This document shows positions 1 to 9,026 of a stretch of 64,000 nt of DNA, piece by piece; position 1 is the stretch's first letter; each line of letters begins with the position of its first letter. The DNA is taken from assembly GCA_016704145.1 (NCBI GenBank), contig JADJAS010000007.1, positions 1,488,001-1,552,000 of the forward strand. The letters run 5' to 3'. The stretch comes from Rhodocyclaceae bacterium. GTDB taxonomy: Bacteria; Pseudomonadota; Gammaproteobacteria; Burkholderiales; Rhodocyclaceae. The notes under the pieces are model-generated. The model saw only the letters and a list, made by a program, of their open reading frames with translations. It did no database searches and was not told the origin of the DNA. A program made the position numbers and the translations under genes.

Positions 1-1
1 G

Positions 2-1342
2 ACCAGCAAGGAGGAATGGCAGACCACGCCGGCGACGCGCAACCTGCACCAGACCCTGGTGCCTATCGTCGGCAACAACGGCGCCTGGAGTCAGGCCTTG
101 GGACCGACACAACTGGCGTGGATGTTCCAGGGCGAGCGGCCGGATGACTGGAGCCTGCCGATGCCGACCTTGCCCGATGTCTGGCTGGTCTATCGCTCCA
201 ACCCGTCGATTTCCTTCTGGGATACCCGCCACCTCGCCGACATCGCGGCGAAGTTTCCCTTCATGGCCTGCTTTGCCTACACCATCGACGAGACCAACTA
301 CATGGCCGACGTGCTGCTGCCGGAGGCCACTGATCTCGAGTCGGAGCAGATGATTCGTGTCGGCGGCACCAAGTACATGGAGCAGTTCTGGGATTACAAG
401 GGCGTGGCGTTGCGTCAGAAGGCGGTCGAACCGCAGGGCGAGGCGCGCGACTTCACCTGGATCGCCACCCAACTGGCCAAGCGCTGCGGCTTGCTCGACA
501 AGTACGTGAGCGCGATCAACAAGGGCGTTGCCGGGGTTGCGCCGCTGAAGGGCGACGGCTACGACTTCAGCCTGGCCGGCGAGCCCAGTCCGGAACGCAT
601 ATGGGACGCGGTTTGCCGTGTCGCCACCCTGACGCTCTCCGAAGGCCGCGAGGAACACGGCATCGACTGGTATCGCGAGCATGGTTTCTACACCGTGCCG
701 ATATCCCGTCTCGAGTGGTATCTGACGCCAACCCTGGTGCGGCAGGGCCTGCGCTACGAGTTGCCTTACCAGGAGCGTTTGTTGCGGGCTGGCCGTGAGC
801 TCGGTCGACGCATGCACGAGCGGAACATGAACTGGTGGGACAAGCAGCTTGCCGAATACCAGGCCCTGCCCGAGTGGCACGATGTCCCGGCGCGCTGGAT
901 TCGCAACCTGGAGAAGTCTGGCGCCAAGGCCGCCGATTTCCCCTTCTGGCTGCTGACGACCAAAAGCATGCAGTACCACGCCGGCGGCAACGCGGCCATC
1001 GCCATGATGGGCGAGATTGCCCAGAATGTCCGCGGCCATACCGGTGTCATCATCAACGCCGAAACCGCGGCGAACCTGGGCATCGCCGATGGCGATCGCA
1101 TCGAAGTCCGGTCGCACATCGGCGCCACTTATGGCCGGGCGACGCTCGCGCAAGGAGTGCGTCCCGACACGCTGGTCATCATCGGACAGTTCGATCATTG
1201 GGCGACGCCCTACGCCAAGGATCTCGGCATGCCCAGCCTCAACACCATCGCGCCGATGTCGCTCGATCTCACCGATGCCACCGGCTCCGGGGCGGACATC
1301 GTCTGCGTCGCGGTGCGGCGTGTCGAGGCGGTGGCGGCATGA
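2..1342 (+). CDS. padB: PadB, phenylacetyl-CoA:acceptor oxidoreductase molybdopterin subunit (5' truncated by window edge)
   Basis: The open frame runs in from the left edge, so the N-terminus with the iron-sulfur and first molybdopterin domains is outside the window; 446 residues are visible. This family oxidises phenylacetyl-CoA at the alpha carbon to phenylglyoxylate using a molybdenum bis-MGD cofactor. What is seen is the C-terminal half of a DMSO-reductase-family protein: a typical ETNYMADVLLPEATDLES segment and a C-terminal molybdopterin-dinucleotide-binding barrel (from about FWLLTTKSMQYHAGG to GDRIEVRSHIGATYGR). It overlaps padC by 4 bases (ATGA). The assignment as PadB rather than another DMSO-reductase relative rests on the nine-gene pad order that follows. 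Confidence 0.88.
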   Translation, partial: TSKEEWQTTPATRNLHQTLVPIVGNNGAWSQALGPTQLAWMFQGERPDDWSLPMPTLPDVWLVYRSNPSISFWDTRHLADIAAKFPFMACFAYTIDETNYMADVLLPEATDLESEQMIRVGGTKYMEQFWDYKGVALRQKAVEPQGEARDFTWIATQLAKRCGLLDKYVSAINKGVAGVAPLKGDGYDFSLAGEPSPERIWDAVCRVATLTLSEGREEHGIDWYREHGFYTVPISRLEWYLTPTLVRQGLRYELPYQERLLRAGRELGRRMHERNMNWWDKQLAEYQALPEWHDVPARWIRNLEKSGAKAADFPFWLLTTKSMQYHAGGNAAIAMMGEIAQNVRGHTGVIINAETAANLGIADGDRIEVRSHIGATYGRATLAQGVRPDTLVIIGQFDHWATPYAKDLGMPSLNTIAPMSLDLTDATGSGADIVCVAVRRVEAVAA

Positions 1343-1986
1343 AACGCTACGCCATGGTGATCGACCTGCGTCGCTGCGTCGGCTGCCAGACGTGCACCGC
1401 CGCCTGCAAGAGCGCCAATGCGACGCCACCCGGCGTCCAGTGGCGCCGTGTTCTCGACCTGGAAAGCGGCGAGTTTCCGGACGTGCGCAGGAGCTTCGTT
1501 CCCGTCGCCTGCATGCATTGCGCCAACCCGCCATGCGAAGAGGTCTGCCCGACGACGGCGACGAAAAAGCGGGCCGACGGCCTGGTGACCATCGACTACG
1601 ACATCTGCATCGGCTGTGCCAACTGCATCATGGCCTGCCCCTACGATGCACGCTCGATCGTGCATGAACCACGCTACGCCTACGGCTCGCAGCCGATCGC
1701 CTCGGAGGCGGCGCGGGCCGACGATCAGCGGATCGGCGTCGCCACCAAATGCACCTTTTGCAAGGATCGCATCGACCTGGCGGAACGTACCGGCCAGGTG
1801 CCGGGGCGCGATCACGAGGTCACGCCAGCCTGCGTCAACTCATGCATTTCCGGCGCCATGCACTTCGGCGACGTGCTCGACCCCGAAAGCAATGTTGCGC
1901 GCTTGCTGGCCGACAATGAGTCGTTCCGTATGCACGAGGAGTTGGGCACTGCGCCTTCGGTACATTACCTGCTGGATCAGCGATGA
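1339..1986 (+). CDS. padC: PadC, four-cluster ferredoxin subunit of phenylacetyl-CoA:acceptor oxidoreductase
   Basis: This 215-residue protein carries electrons from the molybdenum subunit to the membrane anchor. Four cysteine groups of the DmsB/PhsB type are visible: C13/C16/C19/C23, C58/C61/C66/C70, C90/C93/C96/C100, and a later CTFC with CVNSC near residues 148-175. These are enough for four [4Fe-4S] clusters. The ATG overlaps the padB stop and its own TGA overlaps the padD ATG, so the three subunits are translationally coupled. No signal peptide is seen; the partner PadB, whose N-terminus is missing here, would decide whether the complex is exported by Tat. Confidence 0.9.
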   Translation: MKRYAMVIDLRRCVGCQTCTAACKSANATPPGVQWRRVLDLESGEFPDVRRSFVPVACMHCANPPCEEVCPTTATKKRADGLVTIDYDICIGCANCIMACPYDARSIVHEPRYAYGSQPIASEAARADDQRIGVATKCTFCKDRIDLAERTGQVPGRDHEVTPACVNSCISGAMHFGDVLDPESNVARLLADNESFRMHEELGTAPSVHYLLDQR

Positions 1987-2888
1987 CCACCCCCGCGCGC
2001 TCCGTTGAACGCATTGCGCCGCGCCGTCAGGGCAACTGGGACTGGCGGGCGGCCGGCAACTTCATCGCCGGCGGTGCCGGCGGCGGCCTGCTCGCCAACG
2101 CGACCGTGCTCGCTGTCTGGCTCGGCCTCGACGAGCGGCTACCGTTGGCGGCTGGGTTGGTGATGATCGGCATCGGCCTGACCTGCGTATGGTTTGAGAT
2201 TGGCCGCCCCTGGCGCGCGCTGAACGTCTTTCGTCATTTCGGTAGCTCGTGGATGACCCGGGAAGCCTATGTCGCGTTGTTCGCGATGTGCGTCGGCGTC
2301 GTGGCGATAGTCTACGGCACCCTGCCGGCAGTGACTGCGACCGGACTGCTCGGCTTGATGTTCATCTATGCGCAGGGCCGGATCCTCGCCGCCAACAAGG
2401 GGATCCCCGCATGGCGCCATCCCAACTGCCTGTCGTTGGTCCTGGCGACTGGTCTTGCCGAAGGCGCCGGTCTGCTCGCCTTGCTCGCATGGGGCGCATC
2501 GTGGTGGCGCTACCCGGCGGCTCTGCTGCTACTGTTCTGTCTCTGGCGCTTGTGGGCCTGGCGCCGCTACTTCGCCGCCCTGCGGAGCGACGGCGCGCCG
2601 AGCGGGACGATCAAGGCCTTTGGCGACATGGCCACCATGTTCATCTGGGCGGGCAATGCGGTTCCGGCTGCGCTCGTCTTCGCGGCCGTGCTCATGGCGG
2701 TACCATTGCTGGTGGCGCTGGCCGGGATACTGGCGCTGGCTGGTGGATGGTGGATGAAATACACGCTGGTCTGCCGGGCTGCCTTCACCCAGGGCTTCGC
2801 CTTGCCCAAGCAGCCGGTCAGGGGCAAGGGCCAGGCGGGGCCGGCGGTCAAGCCGGGCTGGCAGTGGAGTACGTGGCTGACGCGTTGA
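1983..2888 (+). CDS. padD: PadD, membrane anchor of phenylacetyl-CoA:acceptor oxidoreductase (DmsC/NrfD type)
   Basis: A 301-residue hydrophobic protein with about eight predicted membrane helices, for example GGLLANATVLAVWLGL, LVMIGIGLTCVWFEI and YVALFAMCVGVVAIVYG. The pattern matches the DmsC/NrfD quinol-interacting subunits of molybdoenzyme complexes. Together with PadB and PadC it would pass electrons from phenylacetyl-CoA oxidation to the quinone pool. The ATG overlaps the padC stop. A 60-base spacer separates it from padE, where a strong GGAGGAGG ribosome site begins the phenylglyoxylate dehydrogenase block. Confidence 0.85.
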   Translation: MTTPARSVERIAPRRQGNWDWRAAGNFIAGGAGGGLLANATVLAVWLGLDERLPLAAGLVMIGIGLTCVWFEIGRPWRALNVFRHFGSSWMTREAYVALFAMCVGVVAIVYGTLPAVTATGLLGLMFIYAQGRILAANKGIPAWRHPNCLSLVLATGLAEGAGLLALLAWGASWWRYPAALLLLFCLWRLWAWRRYFAALRSDGAPSGTIKAFGDMATMFIWAGNAVPAALVFAAVLMAVPLLVALAGILALAGGWWMKYTLVCRAAFTQGFALPKQPVRGKGQAGPAVKPGWQWSTWLTR

Positions 2889-2948
2889 AGCGTCGATCGA
2901 TCGAACGGATGGCTGCTCGCGGATGAGAAGCGAGTCGGAGGAGGCGTG

Positions 2949-3521
2949 ATGTACGAAATCCGTCTGCATGGGCGGGGAGGGCAGGGCGCGGTGATGGCCT
3001 CGGGAATCCTGGCGGCGGGACTGGTCGCGGCCGGCAAGCATGCCGTGGCGATTCCTTCCTTCGGCTTCGAGCGCCGCGGCGCGCCGGTGGTGGCCTATCT
3101 GCGCACCGACGACAAGGAGATCCGGCGCATGACCAACATCACCGAGCCGGACTGCCTGATCTGCATCGATCCCACGATCGCCAATTCGGTGAACATCTTC
3201 GCCGGCCTCAAACCGGGCGGGACGCTGGTGCAGGCCACCGTCAAGTCGCTGGCGGAACTGAAGCTGCCCGCTACCGTCGGCACCGTCGGTCTGTGCAACG
3301 CGGTCAAGATCGCCATGGAAATCTTTCGCCGCCCGATCACCAACACGCTGATGCTGGGGGCTTTCGCGCGCACGACTGGCGTGGTCGAACTCGAAGCCCT
3401 GAAGCAGGCGCTGAGGGATTCCGAGTTCCGCGATGCCGGGCTGGAACAGAACCTGACCGCCCTGCAACGGGGCTACGACGAAACCGAAGTCCATCGCATC
3501 GAACGGCGGGTCGCGGCATGA
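2949..3521 (+). CDS. padE: PadE, phenylglyoxylate dehydrogenase gamma subunit
   Basis: A 190-residue protein of the pyruvate/ketoisovalerate:ferredoxin oxidoreductase gamma family. The opening MYEIRLHGRGGQGAVMASGI is the signature glycine-rich start of this family, and FERRGAPVVAYLRTD is also characteristic. Phenylglyoxylate:acceptor oxidoreductase decarboxylates phenylglyoxylate with CoA to give benzoyl-CoA. A GTG directly upstream at 2946 is an alternative start; I chose the ATG because it sits 4 bases after GGAGGAGG (2937-2944) and gives the usual family N-terminus. It overlaps padF by 4 bases. Confidence 0.88.
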   Translation: MYEIRLHGRGGQGAVMASGILAAGLVAAGKHAVAIPSFGFERRGAPVVAYLRTDDKEIRRMTNITEPDCLICIDPTIANSVNIFAGLKPGGTLVQATVKSLAELKLPATVGTVGLCNAVKIAMEIFRRPITNTLMLGAFARTTGVVELEALKQALRDSEFRDAGLEQNLTALQRGYDETEVHRIERRVAA

Positions 3522-3820
3522 GCTGCCATCGCGCCTATCCGATGTTCGATCCGGCCGCGGCCGGCGTGCCCGACGACCTGTGCCCGATCGCCACCGAAAT
3601 CACGCCGATGTTGCCGGGCGACTGGCGTAGCATGCGCCCGGTGGTCGATCGCGACAAGTGCGTCAAGTGCGCGATCTGCTGGCTTTACTGCCCCGTGCAG
3701 TGCATCGTGGAAAAGCCGGCATGGTTCGACATGAACCTGGCCACCTGCAAGGGCTGCGGCATCTGCGCCAACGAGTGTCCGCAACGGGCGATCACCATGG
3801 TCGAGGAGGCCGGAGCATGA
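3518..3820 (+). CDS. padF: PadF, phenylglyoxylate dehydrogenase delta subunit (2x[4Fe-4S] ferredoxin)
   Basis: A 100-residue ferredoxin subunit. Two cluster motifs are present: CVKCAICWLYCPVQC near residues 48-62 and CKGCGICANECP near residues 78-89. This matches the delta subunit of 2-oxoacid:ferredoxin oxidoreductases. It would accept electrons from the thiamine-bearing subunit. It starts at the ATG overlapping the padE stop and ends in an ATGA overlap with padG, so it is part of a tightly coupled five-gene block (padEFGHI). Confidence 0.88.
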   Translation: MSCHRAYPMFDPAAAGVPDDLCPIATEITPMLPGDWRSMRPVVDRDKCVKCAICWLYCPVQCIVEKPAWFDMNLATCKGCGICANECPQRAITMVEEAGA

Positions 3821-5052
3821 GCACGGCAACATTGGAGCGGTCCGCAACCAAGCCCAGGTACATCGTCTGCGAGGGCAACGAGGCGGCGGCGCTGGCGGTG
3901 GCGCTGGCGCGTCCCGACATGGTGTCGGTTTATCCGATCACCCCGCAATCGAGCCTGGTCGAGCATGTCGCCAAGCTCGTCGCCGACGGTCGGCTCGACG
4001 CCGACATCGTCGATGCGGAAGGCGAACATTCGGTGCTGTCGGTGCTGCAAGGGGCCTCGCTGGCGGGCGGGCGGACCTACACGGCGACCTGCGGGCCGGG
4101 CCTGGCCTTCATGTTCGAGCCATATTTCCGCACATCGGGCATGCGCCTGCCCATCGTCATGACCATCGTCACCCGCGACGGCATCACGCCGCAGTCGGTG
4201 TGGGGCGGCCACCAGGACGCGATGACGGTGCGGGAGGTCGGCTGGATCCAGATCTATTGCGAATCGGTGCAGGAGGTGCTCGATACCACCATCATGGCCT
4301 TCAAGATCGCCGAGCACCATGATGTCATGCTGCCGGTGAATATCTGCGTCGACGGCAATTATTTGTCCTACGGCTCGGCACGCGTCGAAGTGCCCGAGCA
4401 GGCGGCAGTCGATGCCTTCATGGGCGTGAAGAACGTCAACTGGCATGCCGCGCTCGACCCGCTGCGGCCGATGGGGGTCGATCCGCTCACCGGTGGCGCG
4501 GGCGGCAAGGGACCCTCTGCCTTCGTCCGCTATCGCAAGGGCCAGTGCCAGGGCATGCAAAACGCTTTGCGGGTCATCACCGAGGTGCACGAGGAATACG
4601 CGCGGTGCTTCGGCCGGAGTTACGCGCCGCTGGTCGAGCAGTACCGCATGGAGGACGCGGCAATCGCCCTCATGACCATCGGCAGCATGACCGGCGCCGC
4701 CAAGGATGCGGTGGACGAGGCGCGTCAGGCCGGAACCCGGGTCGGCATCATCAAGATCAAGACCTTCAGCCCCTTCCCGATCGATGCGCTGGTGGCCGCG
4801 CTGGGCAAGGTCGAGGCCATCGGCGTGGTCGATCGTTCCGTGGCGTTTCGCTGGAATTGCGGGCCGATGTATCAGGAGACGCTCGGGGCGCTGTACCGCC
4901 TCGGCCGCCACGTGCCCGCGGCCAGCTTCATCGGCGGCCTGGCCGGCGCCGACATGACCGTCGAACATTTCCATCGGGTCATCCGCGATACCGAGGCGCT
5001 CCGCCACGGCCGACTTTCGGCGGGGCCGATCTGGCTGAACGAGAACGATTGA
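3817..5052 (+). CDS. padG: PadG, phenylglyoxylate dehydrogenase alpha subunit
   Basis: A 411-residue protein of the 2-oxoacid:ferredoxin oxidoreductase alpha family. The motif VSVYPITPQSSLVEHVAKL near residue 35, the DAEGEHSVLSVLQGASLAGG segment and the C-terminal transketolase-like domain (VGIIKIKTFSPFPIDAL) are all typical. It forms part of the active site with the thiamine diphosphate subunit PadI. A longer frame extends upstream through padF, but the ATG at 3817, in 4-base overlap with padF, gives the expected length. padH begins 12 bases after its stop. Confidence 0.9.
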   Translation: MSTATLERSATKPRYIVCEGNEAAALAVALARPDMVSVYPITPQSSLVEHVAKLVADGRLDADIVDAEGEHSVLSVLQGASLAGGRTYTATCGPGLAFMFEPYFRTSGMRLPIVMTIVTRDGITPQSVWGGHQDAMTVREVGWIQIYCESVQEVLDTTIMAFKIAEHHDVMLPVNICVDGNYLSYGSARVEVPEQAAVDAFMGVKNVNWHAALDPLRPMGVDPLTGGAGGKGPSAFVRYRKGQCQGMQNALRVITEVHEEYARCFGRSYAPLVEQYRMEDAAIALMTIGSMTGAAKDAVDEARQAGTRVGIIKIKTFSPFPIDALVAALGKVEAIGVVDRSVAFRWNCGPMYQETLGALYRLGRHVPAASFIGGLAGADMTVEHFHRVIRDTEALRHGRLSAGPIWLNEND

Positions 5053-5063
5053 GAGCGGGCGAC

Positions 5064-6329
5064 ATGACGATGAGGCAAACGCGATACTTGGTGGTTGGCA
5101 GCAGCCATGCGGCGATCGAGGCGGTGAGCGCGATCCGCATGCACGACGCCGAGGGCAGCCTGACGGTCGCGACGCGCGACCGTCATCTGCCGTACTCGCC
5201 GACGGTGCTGCCCTATGTCGTTTCCGGACGATCAAGCTCGGCACAAGTGCTGCTGCGCGATGCGGCGTATTTCGCCGAGCGCAACATCGACTATCGGCAA
5301 GGGCAAGCGCTGGTGGCGGTGCGGCCAACTGAACATGTCGCGCAACTGGACGGCGCCGCCGGCGGAGAATTGCGCTACGAAAAACTCCTGCTGGCGACGG
5401 GTGCGTCGCCGATCGTGCCGCCCATTCCGGGGATCGAAAAAGTCGAGTATCACGTATTGCGTACGCTTGACGACGCCGTCGGACTCAACCGGGCGATCGG
5501 CACGGCGCGTCGCGCCGTGGTGCTCGGCGCCGGGTTGGTCGGCATGCACGCGGCGGAGAATCTGGCCAAGGCCGGCGCCAACGTCACCATCGTCGAGATG
5601 GCCGACCAGCTATGCGCCGGCTACTTCGATCGCACGGCGGCAACCTTGATCGAGAAAGCCTTCACCGACCATGGCGCGACCATACGCACCGGCAGACGGG
5701 TCGTCGGTCTGGCCCCCAGTGGCCATGGGGCGATACTGACGCTCGACAATGGGGATTCTCTGGAGGCCGACCTGCTGCTGGTTGCCACCGGCGTAAGACC
5801 GGAGCTGGGCTACTTGGCGAATAGCGGTATCCTGGCCGATAAGGGCATCCTGGTCGATGACAGTATGCAGACCAATGTCGCTGATGTCTGGGCGGCGGGC
5901 GATTGCGCGCAGGCGCGGAGCTTTTACTCGGATGCCAAGGTGATGAACGCCATCCTGCCCGATGCCGCGGAACAAGGGCGCATCGCCGGCATGGCGATGG
6001 CCGGCGATCCCGGACTCAGACGCTACCCGGGCGGCGTGCCGCTCAACACCTACCATTTCTTCGGCCGTCACGCCATTTCGGTCGGAAACAGCAGGCAGCC
6101 CGAGCACGCGCAGGTGGAAACCCGCTTTGACGAAAAGACCGGCCGTTATCTCAGAGCTTGTTTTCTCGATGGCCGGCTGGTCTGTATTCATGGCGTCAAC
6201 GAGTTCTTCGACGGTGGCGTCATGGCACAACTGATTCTGCGCCGCGTGGATCTCGATCCCGTGCGTGAACGCTTTGTCGCCAAGCCGATGGTGGTTGGCC
6301 GAGAACTGATGTCGCAACTCTGGCGCTAG
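5064..6329 (+). CDS. padH: PadH, FAD/NAD(P)-binding subunit of phenylglyoxylate dehydrogenase
   Basis: A 421-residue pyridine-nucleotide-disulfide oxidoreductase family flavoprotein. It has an N-terminal FAD site (YLVVGSSHAAIEAVSAIR), a central NAD site with the GxGxxG-type motif (VVLGAGLVGMHAAENLAKAG) and a C-terminal FAD contact (DVWAAGDCAQ). In the Azoarcus enzyme this subunit lets the complex reduce NAD+. I start at ATG 5064; the ATG at 5070 is nearly as good. The long upstream extension of this frame overlaps padG and is a shadow. It is 10 bases upstream of padI. Confidence 0.88.
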   Translation: MTMRQTRYLVVGSSHAAIEAVSAIRMHDAEGSLTVATRDRHLPYSPTVLPYVVSGRSSSAQVLLRDAAYFAERNIDYRQGQALVAVRPTEHVAQLDGAAGGELRYEKLLLATGASPIVPPIPGIEKVEYHVLRTLDDAVGLNRAIGTARRAVVLGAGLVGMHAAENLAKAGANVTIVEMADQLCAGYFDRTAATLIEKAFTDHGATIRTGRRVVGLAPSGHGAILTLDNGDSLEADLLLVATGVRPELGYLANSGILADKGILVDDSMQTNVADVWAAGDCAQARSFYSDAKVMNAILPDAAEQGRIAGMAMAGDPGLRRYPGGVPLNTYHFFGRHAISVGNSRQPEHAQVETRFDEKTGRYLRACFLDGRLVCIHGVNEFFDGGVMAQLILRRVDLDPVRERFVAKPMVVGRELMSQLWR

Positions 6330-6339
6330 GAACAAGTTC

Positions 6340-7731
6340 ATGGGACGTGCCTATAACACCATTGCCTTTGATGCCGCCAAATGCGACGGTTGCGGCGACT
6401 GCATGCGCGCCTGCGCACGCGCCAAGACCGGCGGCGAGGATGTCGCTCGGTCGCGTATCCAGATCGCCGCTGGATCGACGGGTTTCGAGCTGGCGCTATG
6501 CCGCCAATGTGGCGATCCCCGCTGCGTGGCGGTCTGTCCGGCCGGCGCGCTGGCCAAGGACGGCCAGTCCGGAATCATTGGCTGGGATGCCGGCAAGTGC
6601 GTGGATTGCCTGCTGTGCACCCTCGGCTGCGCTTATGCCGGCATTGCGCTGGACGAGGCGACGGGACGCGTCGCCAAGTGCGATACCTGCGAAGGTTCGC
6701 CGGCTTGTGTGCCGGCCTGTCCGCACGGGGCACTGAAACATCACACCACCGCGCGCATCTACAACGAGGTCGGTGACTGGGAAGATTTGTTTGCGCCGGG
6801 CCTGGCCGGGTGCCAGGGCTGCAACACCGAATTGCTCATGCGCCACACCCTGCGCCGCGTCGGTCCAGACACCGTGCTGGCGACGCCGCCGGGCTGCGTG
6901 CCAGGCATGGGTTCGGTCGGTTACAACGGCATGGCCGGCACCAAGGTACCGGTTTTCCATCCGTTGCTGACCAACACCGCCGCCATGCTGGCGGGCGTCA
7001 AGCGTCAGTTCAATCGCGCCGGCCGCAAGGTGACGGCGCTGGCCATCGCCGGCGATGGTGGCGCCTCCGACGCTGGTTTCCAGTCGCTCTCGGGCGCTGC
7101 CGAGCGGGGCGAGCAGATACTGTTCATGGTGGTCGACAACGAGGGCTACATGAATACCGGCATGCAGCGTTCCAGCGCCACGCCCTACGGCGCATGGACG
7201 TCGACGACGCCGGTGGGTCGCGAGTCCAAGGGCAAGACACAGGACGCGAAGAACCTGCCGCTGCTAATGGTGAACCATCGCTGCGCCTATGTTGCCACCG
7301 CTTCGACCGCCTACATGGACGATCTGTACGACAAGCTCGACCGGGCCATCGTCGCCGCCGAAACGGGTTTTGCCTATCTGCACGTTTACTCGCCCTGCAC
7401 CACCGGTTGGCGTTTCCCGACCGACCAGAACATGGAGGTGGCACGCAAGGCCGTCGAGACCAACTTCGTCATGCTGTGGGAATACACGCCGGAACAAGGT
7501 CTGCACCTCAGCCGTTCCGTCGATGACCCCCTGCCGGTCACCGACTACTTGAAGGTGATGGGGCGTTTCCGGCATCTGTCGCCGGAGCAAGTGCAACATA
7601 TCCAGGCCAAGGTCGAAGAGAACCGCGCCTTTGTTCAACAAATCTCCCAACAGAGCCAGGCGCCACGCGAGCCATCAAGGTTCGCGGGCCATGGAGGAGA
7701 TTATGGCAAGGGTGACGCACCACGCAGTTGA
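6340..7731 (+). CDS. padI: PadI, phenylglyoxylate dehydrogenase beta subunit (thiamine diphosphate plus ferredoxin domain)
   Basis: A 463-residue fusion. The first ~140 residues form a ferredoxin-like domain with four cysteine groups (CDGCGDCMRAC, CRQCGDPRCVAVCP, CVDCLLCTLGC, CDTCEGSPACVPACP). The rest is the thiamine-diphosphate-binding beta domain, with AIAGDGGASDAGFQSL and VVDNEGYMNTGMQRSSATPY forming the GDG...N-type cofactor motif. Catalysis of phenylglyoxylate decarboxylation to the hydroxybenzyl-thiamine intermediate occurs here. The ferredoxin fusion at the N-terminus is a PadI trait not found in ordinary pyruvate:ferredoxin oxidoreductase beta chains. Its end overlaps the start of padJ by 29 bases. 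Confidence 0.9.
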   Translation: MGRAYNTIAFDAAKCDGCGDCMRACARAKTGGEDVARSRIQIAAGSTGFELALCRQCGDPRCVAVCPAGALAKDGQSGIIGWDAGKCVDCLLCTLGCAYAGIALDEATGRVAKCDTCEGSPACVPACPHGALKHHTTARIYNEVGDWEDLFAPGLAGCQGCNTELLMRHTLRRVGPDTVLATPPGCVPGMGSVGYNGMAGTKVPVFHPLLTNTAAMLAGVKRQFNRAGRKVTALAIAGDGGASDAGFQSLSGAAERGEQILFMVVDNEGYMNTGMQRSSATPYGAWTSTTPVGRESKGKTQDAKNLPLLMVNHRCAYVATASTAYMDDLYDKLDRAIVAAETGFAYLHVYSPCTTGWRFPTDQNMEVARKAVETNFVMLWEYTPEQGLHLSRSVDDPLPVTDYLKVMGRFRHLSPEQVQHIQAKVEENRAFVQQISQQSQAPREPSRFAGHGGDYGKGDAPRS

Positions 7732-9022
7732 ACGAGAGCCAATAGAAACCGCCAGCCGCGACGAGTTGCAGGCGCTGCAATTGCAGCGTCTTCAATGGTC
7801 GTTGCGCCATGCCTACGACAACGTTCCCCATTATCGGGAGAAGTTCGAGCAGGCCGGCGTGCATCCGGGCGATTTGCGGACCTTATCCGATCTTGGCAAG
7901 TTTCCGTTCAGCACCAAGGCAGATCTGCGCGAGACCTATCCGTACGGCCTGTTCGCCGTGCCGATGCGGGATGTCGTGCGGGTACACGCCTCGTCCGGAA
8001 CCACGGGTCGACCGACCGTGGTCGGCTACACCCGCGCCGACATCGCGATGTGGGGCGCGGTGATGGCGCGTTCCATGCGCGCCGCCGGGGTGACGGCGGA
8101 CGACATCATCCTCAATTCCTACGGCTATGGCCTGTTCACCGGTGGGCTGGGCGCGCACTATGGCGGCGAGACGCTGGGCGCGGCGGTTATCCCGATGTCG
8201 GGGGGCCAGACCGAGAAGCAGGTACAGTTGATCCGCGAGTTCGGGCCGACCGTGCTCATGTGCACGCCGTCGTACTCGCTGACTATCGCCGACGAACTGG
8301 CGCGGCAGGGCGTCGGCAAGTCGGCGACGGCGCTGCGCGTCGGCATCTTTGGCGCCGAACCCTGGACCAACGAAATGAGGCGCGAAATCGAGGATCGCCT
8401 GGGCATCGATGCGGTCGATGTCTACGGGCTCTCGGAAGTCATCGGCCCGGGGGTCGCCTGCGAGTATGTCCAGTGCAAGGACGGACCGCACATCTGGGAG
8501 GACCATTTCTATCCCGAAGTCATCGATCCCGACACCGGGGCCGTGCTGCCGGACGGCGCCGACGGCGAACTGGTGTTTACTTCCCTGACCAAGGAGGCCC
8601 TGCCGATCATCCGCTACCGCACTCGCGACTTGACCCGGCTCATGCCCGGCACCGGCGGCTGCATGCGACGGATGGTCAAGATCACCGGCCGTTCCGACGA
8701 CATGCTGATCATCCGCGGCGTCAACGTCTTCCCCACGCAGATCGAGGAAGTCCTGTTGAAGAACCCGAATCTTTGCGCGCAGTATCAGATCCAGGTATCG
8801 CGCGAGGACCATCTGGATGAGATGGACGTCTACGTCGAGGTCAAGCCCGAACTCTCGGAGCACACCAGTTCGCGCCAACGCGAGGCCATCGGCCGCGAGG
8901 TGGCGCACCACATCAAGGCGTTGATCGGCGTGTCGACCAAGGTGCACGTGGTGGAGACCGACAAGATCGAGCGTACCCTGGTGGGCAAGGCGCGACGCGT
9001 CATCGACCGGCGACCGAAGTAG
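7703..9022 (+). CDS. padJ: PadJ, phenylacetate-CoA ligase
   Basis: A 439-residue ANL-superfamily ligase that makes phenylacetyl-CoA from phenylacetate, ATP and CoA, the first step of the pathway encoded by this operon. The AMP-binding P-loop is HASSGTTGRPTVVGYT; DVYGLSEVIGPGVACE, RYRTRDL and TGRSDDMLIIRGVNVFP are the other conserved blocks of the PaaK/PadJ family. Start: an ATG at 7691 is possible, but the GGAGGAG at 7693-7699 is well placed for ATG 7703, which also gives the usual length. The gene begins inside padI, an overlap of 29 bases in another frame. Confidence 0.92.
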   Translation: MARVTHHAVEREPIETASRDELQALQLQRLQWSLRHAYDNVPHYREKFEQAGVHPGDLRTLSDLGKFPFSTKADLRETYPYGLFAVPMRDVVRVHASSGTTGRPTVVGYTRADIAMWGAVMARSMRAAGVTADDIILNSYGYGLFTGGLGAHYGGETLGAAVIPMSGGQTEKQVQLIREFGPTVLMCTPSYSLTIADELARQGVGKSATALRVGIFGAEPWTNEMRREIEDRLGIDAVDVYGLSEVIGPGVACEYVQCKDGPHIWEDHFYPEVIDPDTGAVLPDGADGELVFTSLTKEALPIIRYRTRDLTRLMPGTGGCMRRMVKITGRSDDMLIIRGVNVFPTQIEEVLLKNPNLCAQYQIQVSREDHLDEMDVYVEVKPELSEHTSSRQREAIGREVAHHIKALIGVSTKVHVVETDKIERTLVGKARRVIDRRPK

Positions 9023-9026
9023 CATC

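Noticed and set aside
835..1338. A long frame reading through into padC from inside padB
   Set aside because: The upstream part is an out-of-frame shadow of padB with Arg/Pro/His-rich sequence. The real padC starts at the ATG overlapping the padB stop.
2889..2948. A separate promoter between padD and padE
   Set aside because: No -35/-10 pair of acceptable quality was seen; only a strong ribosome site.
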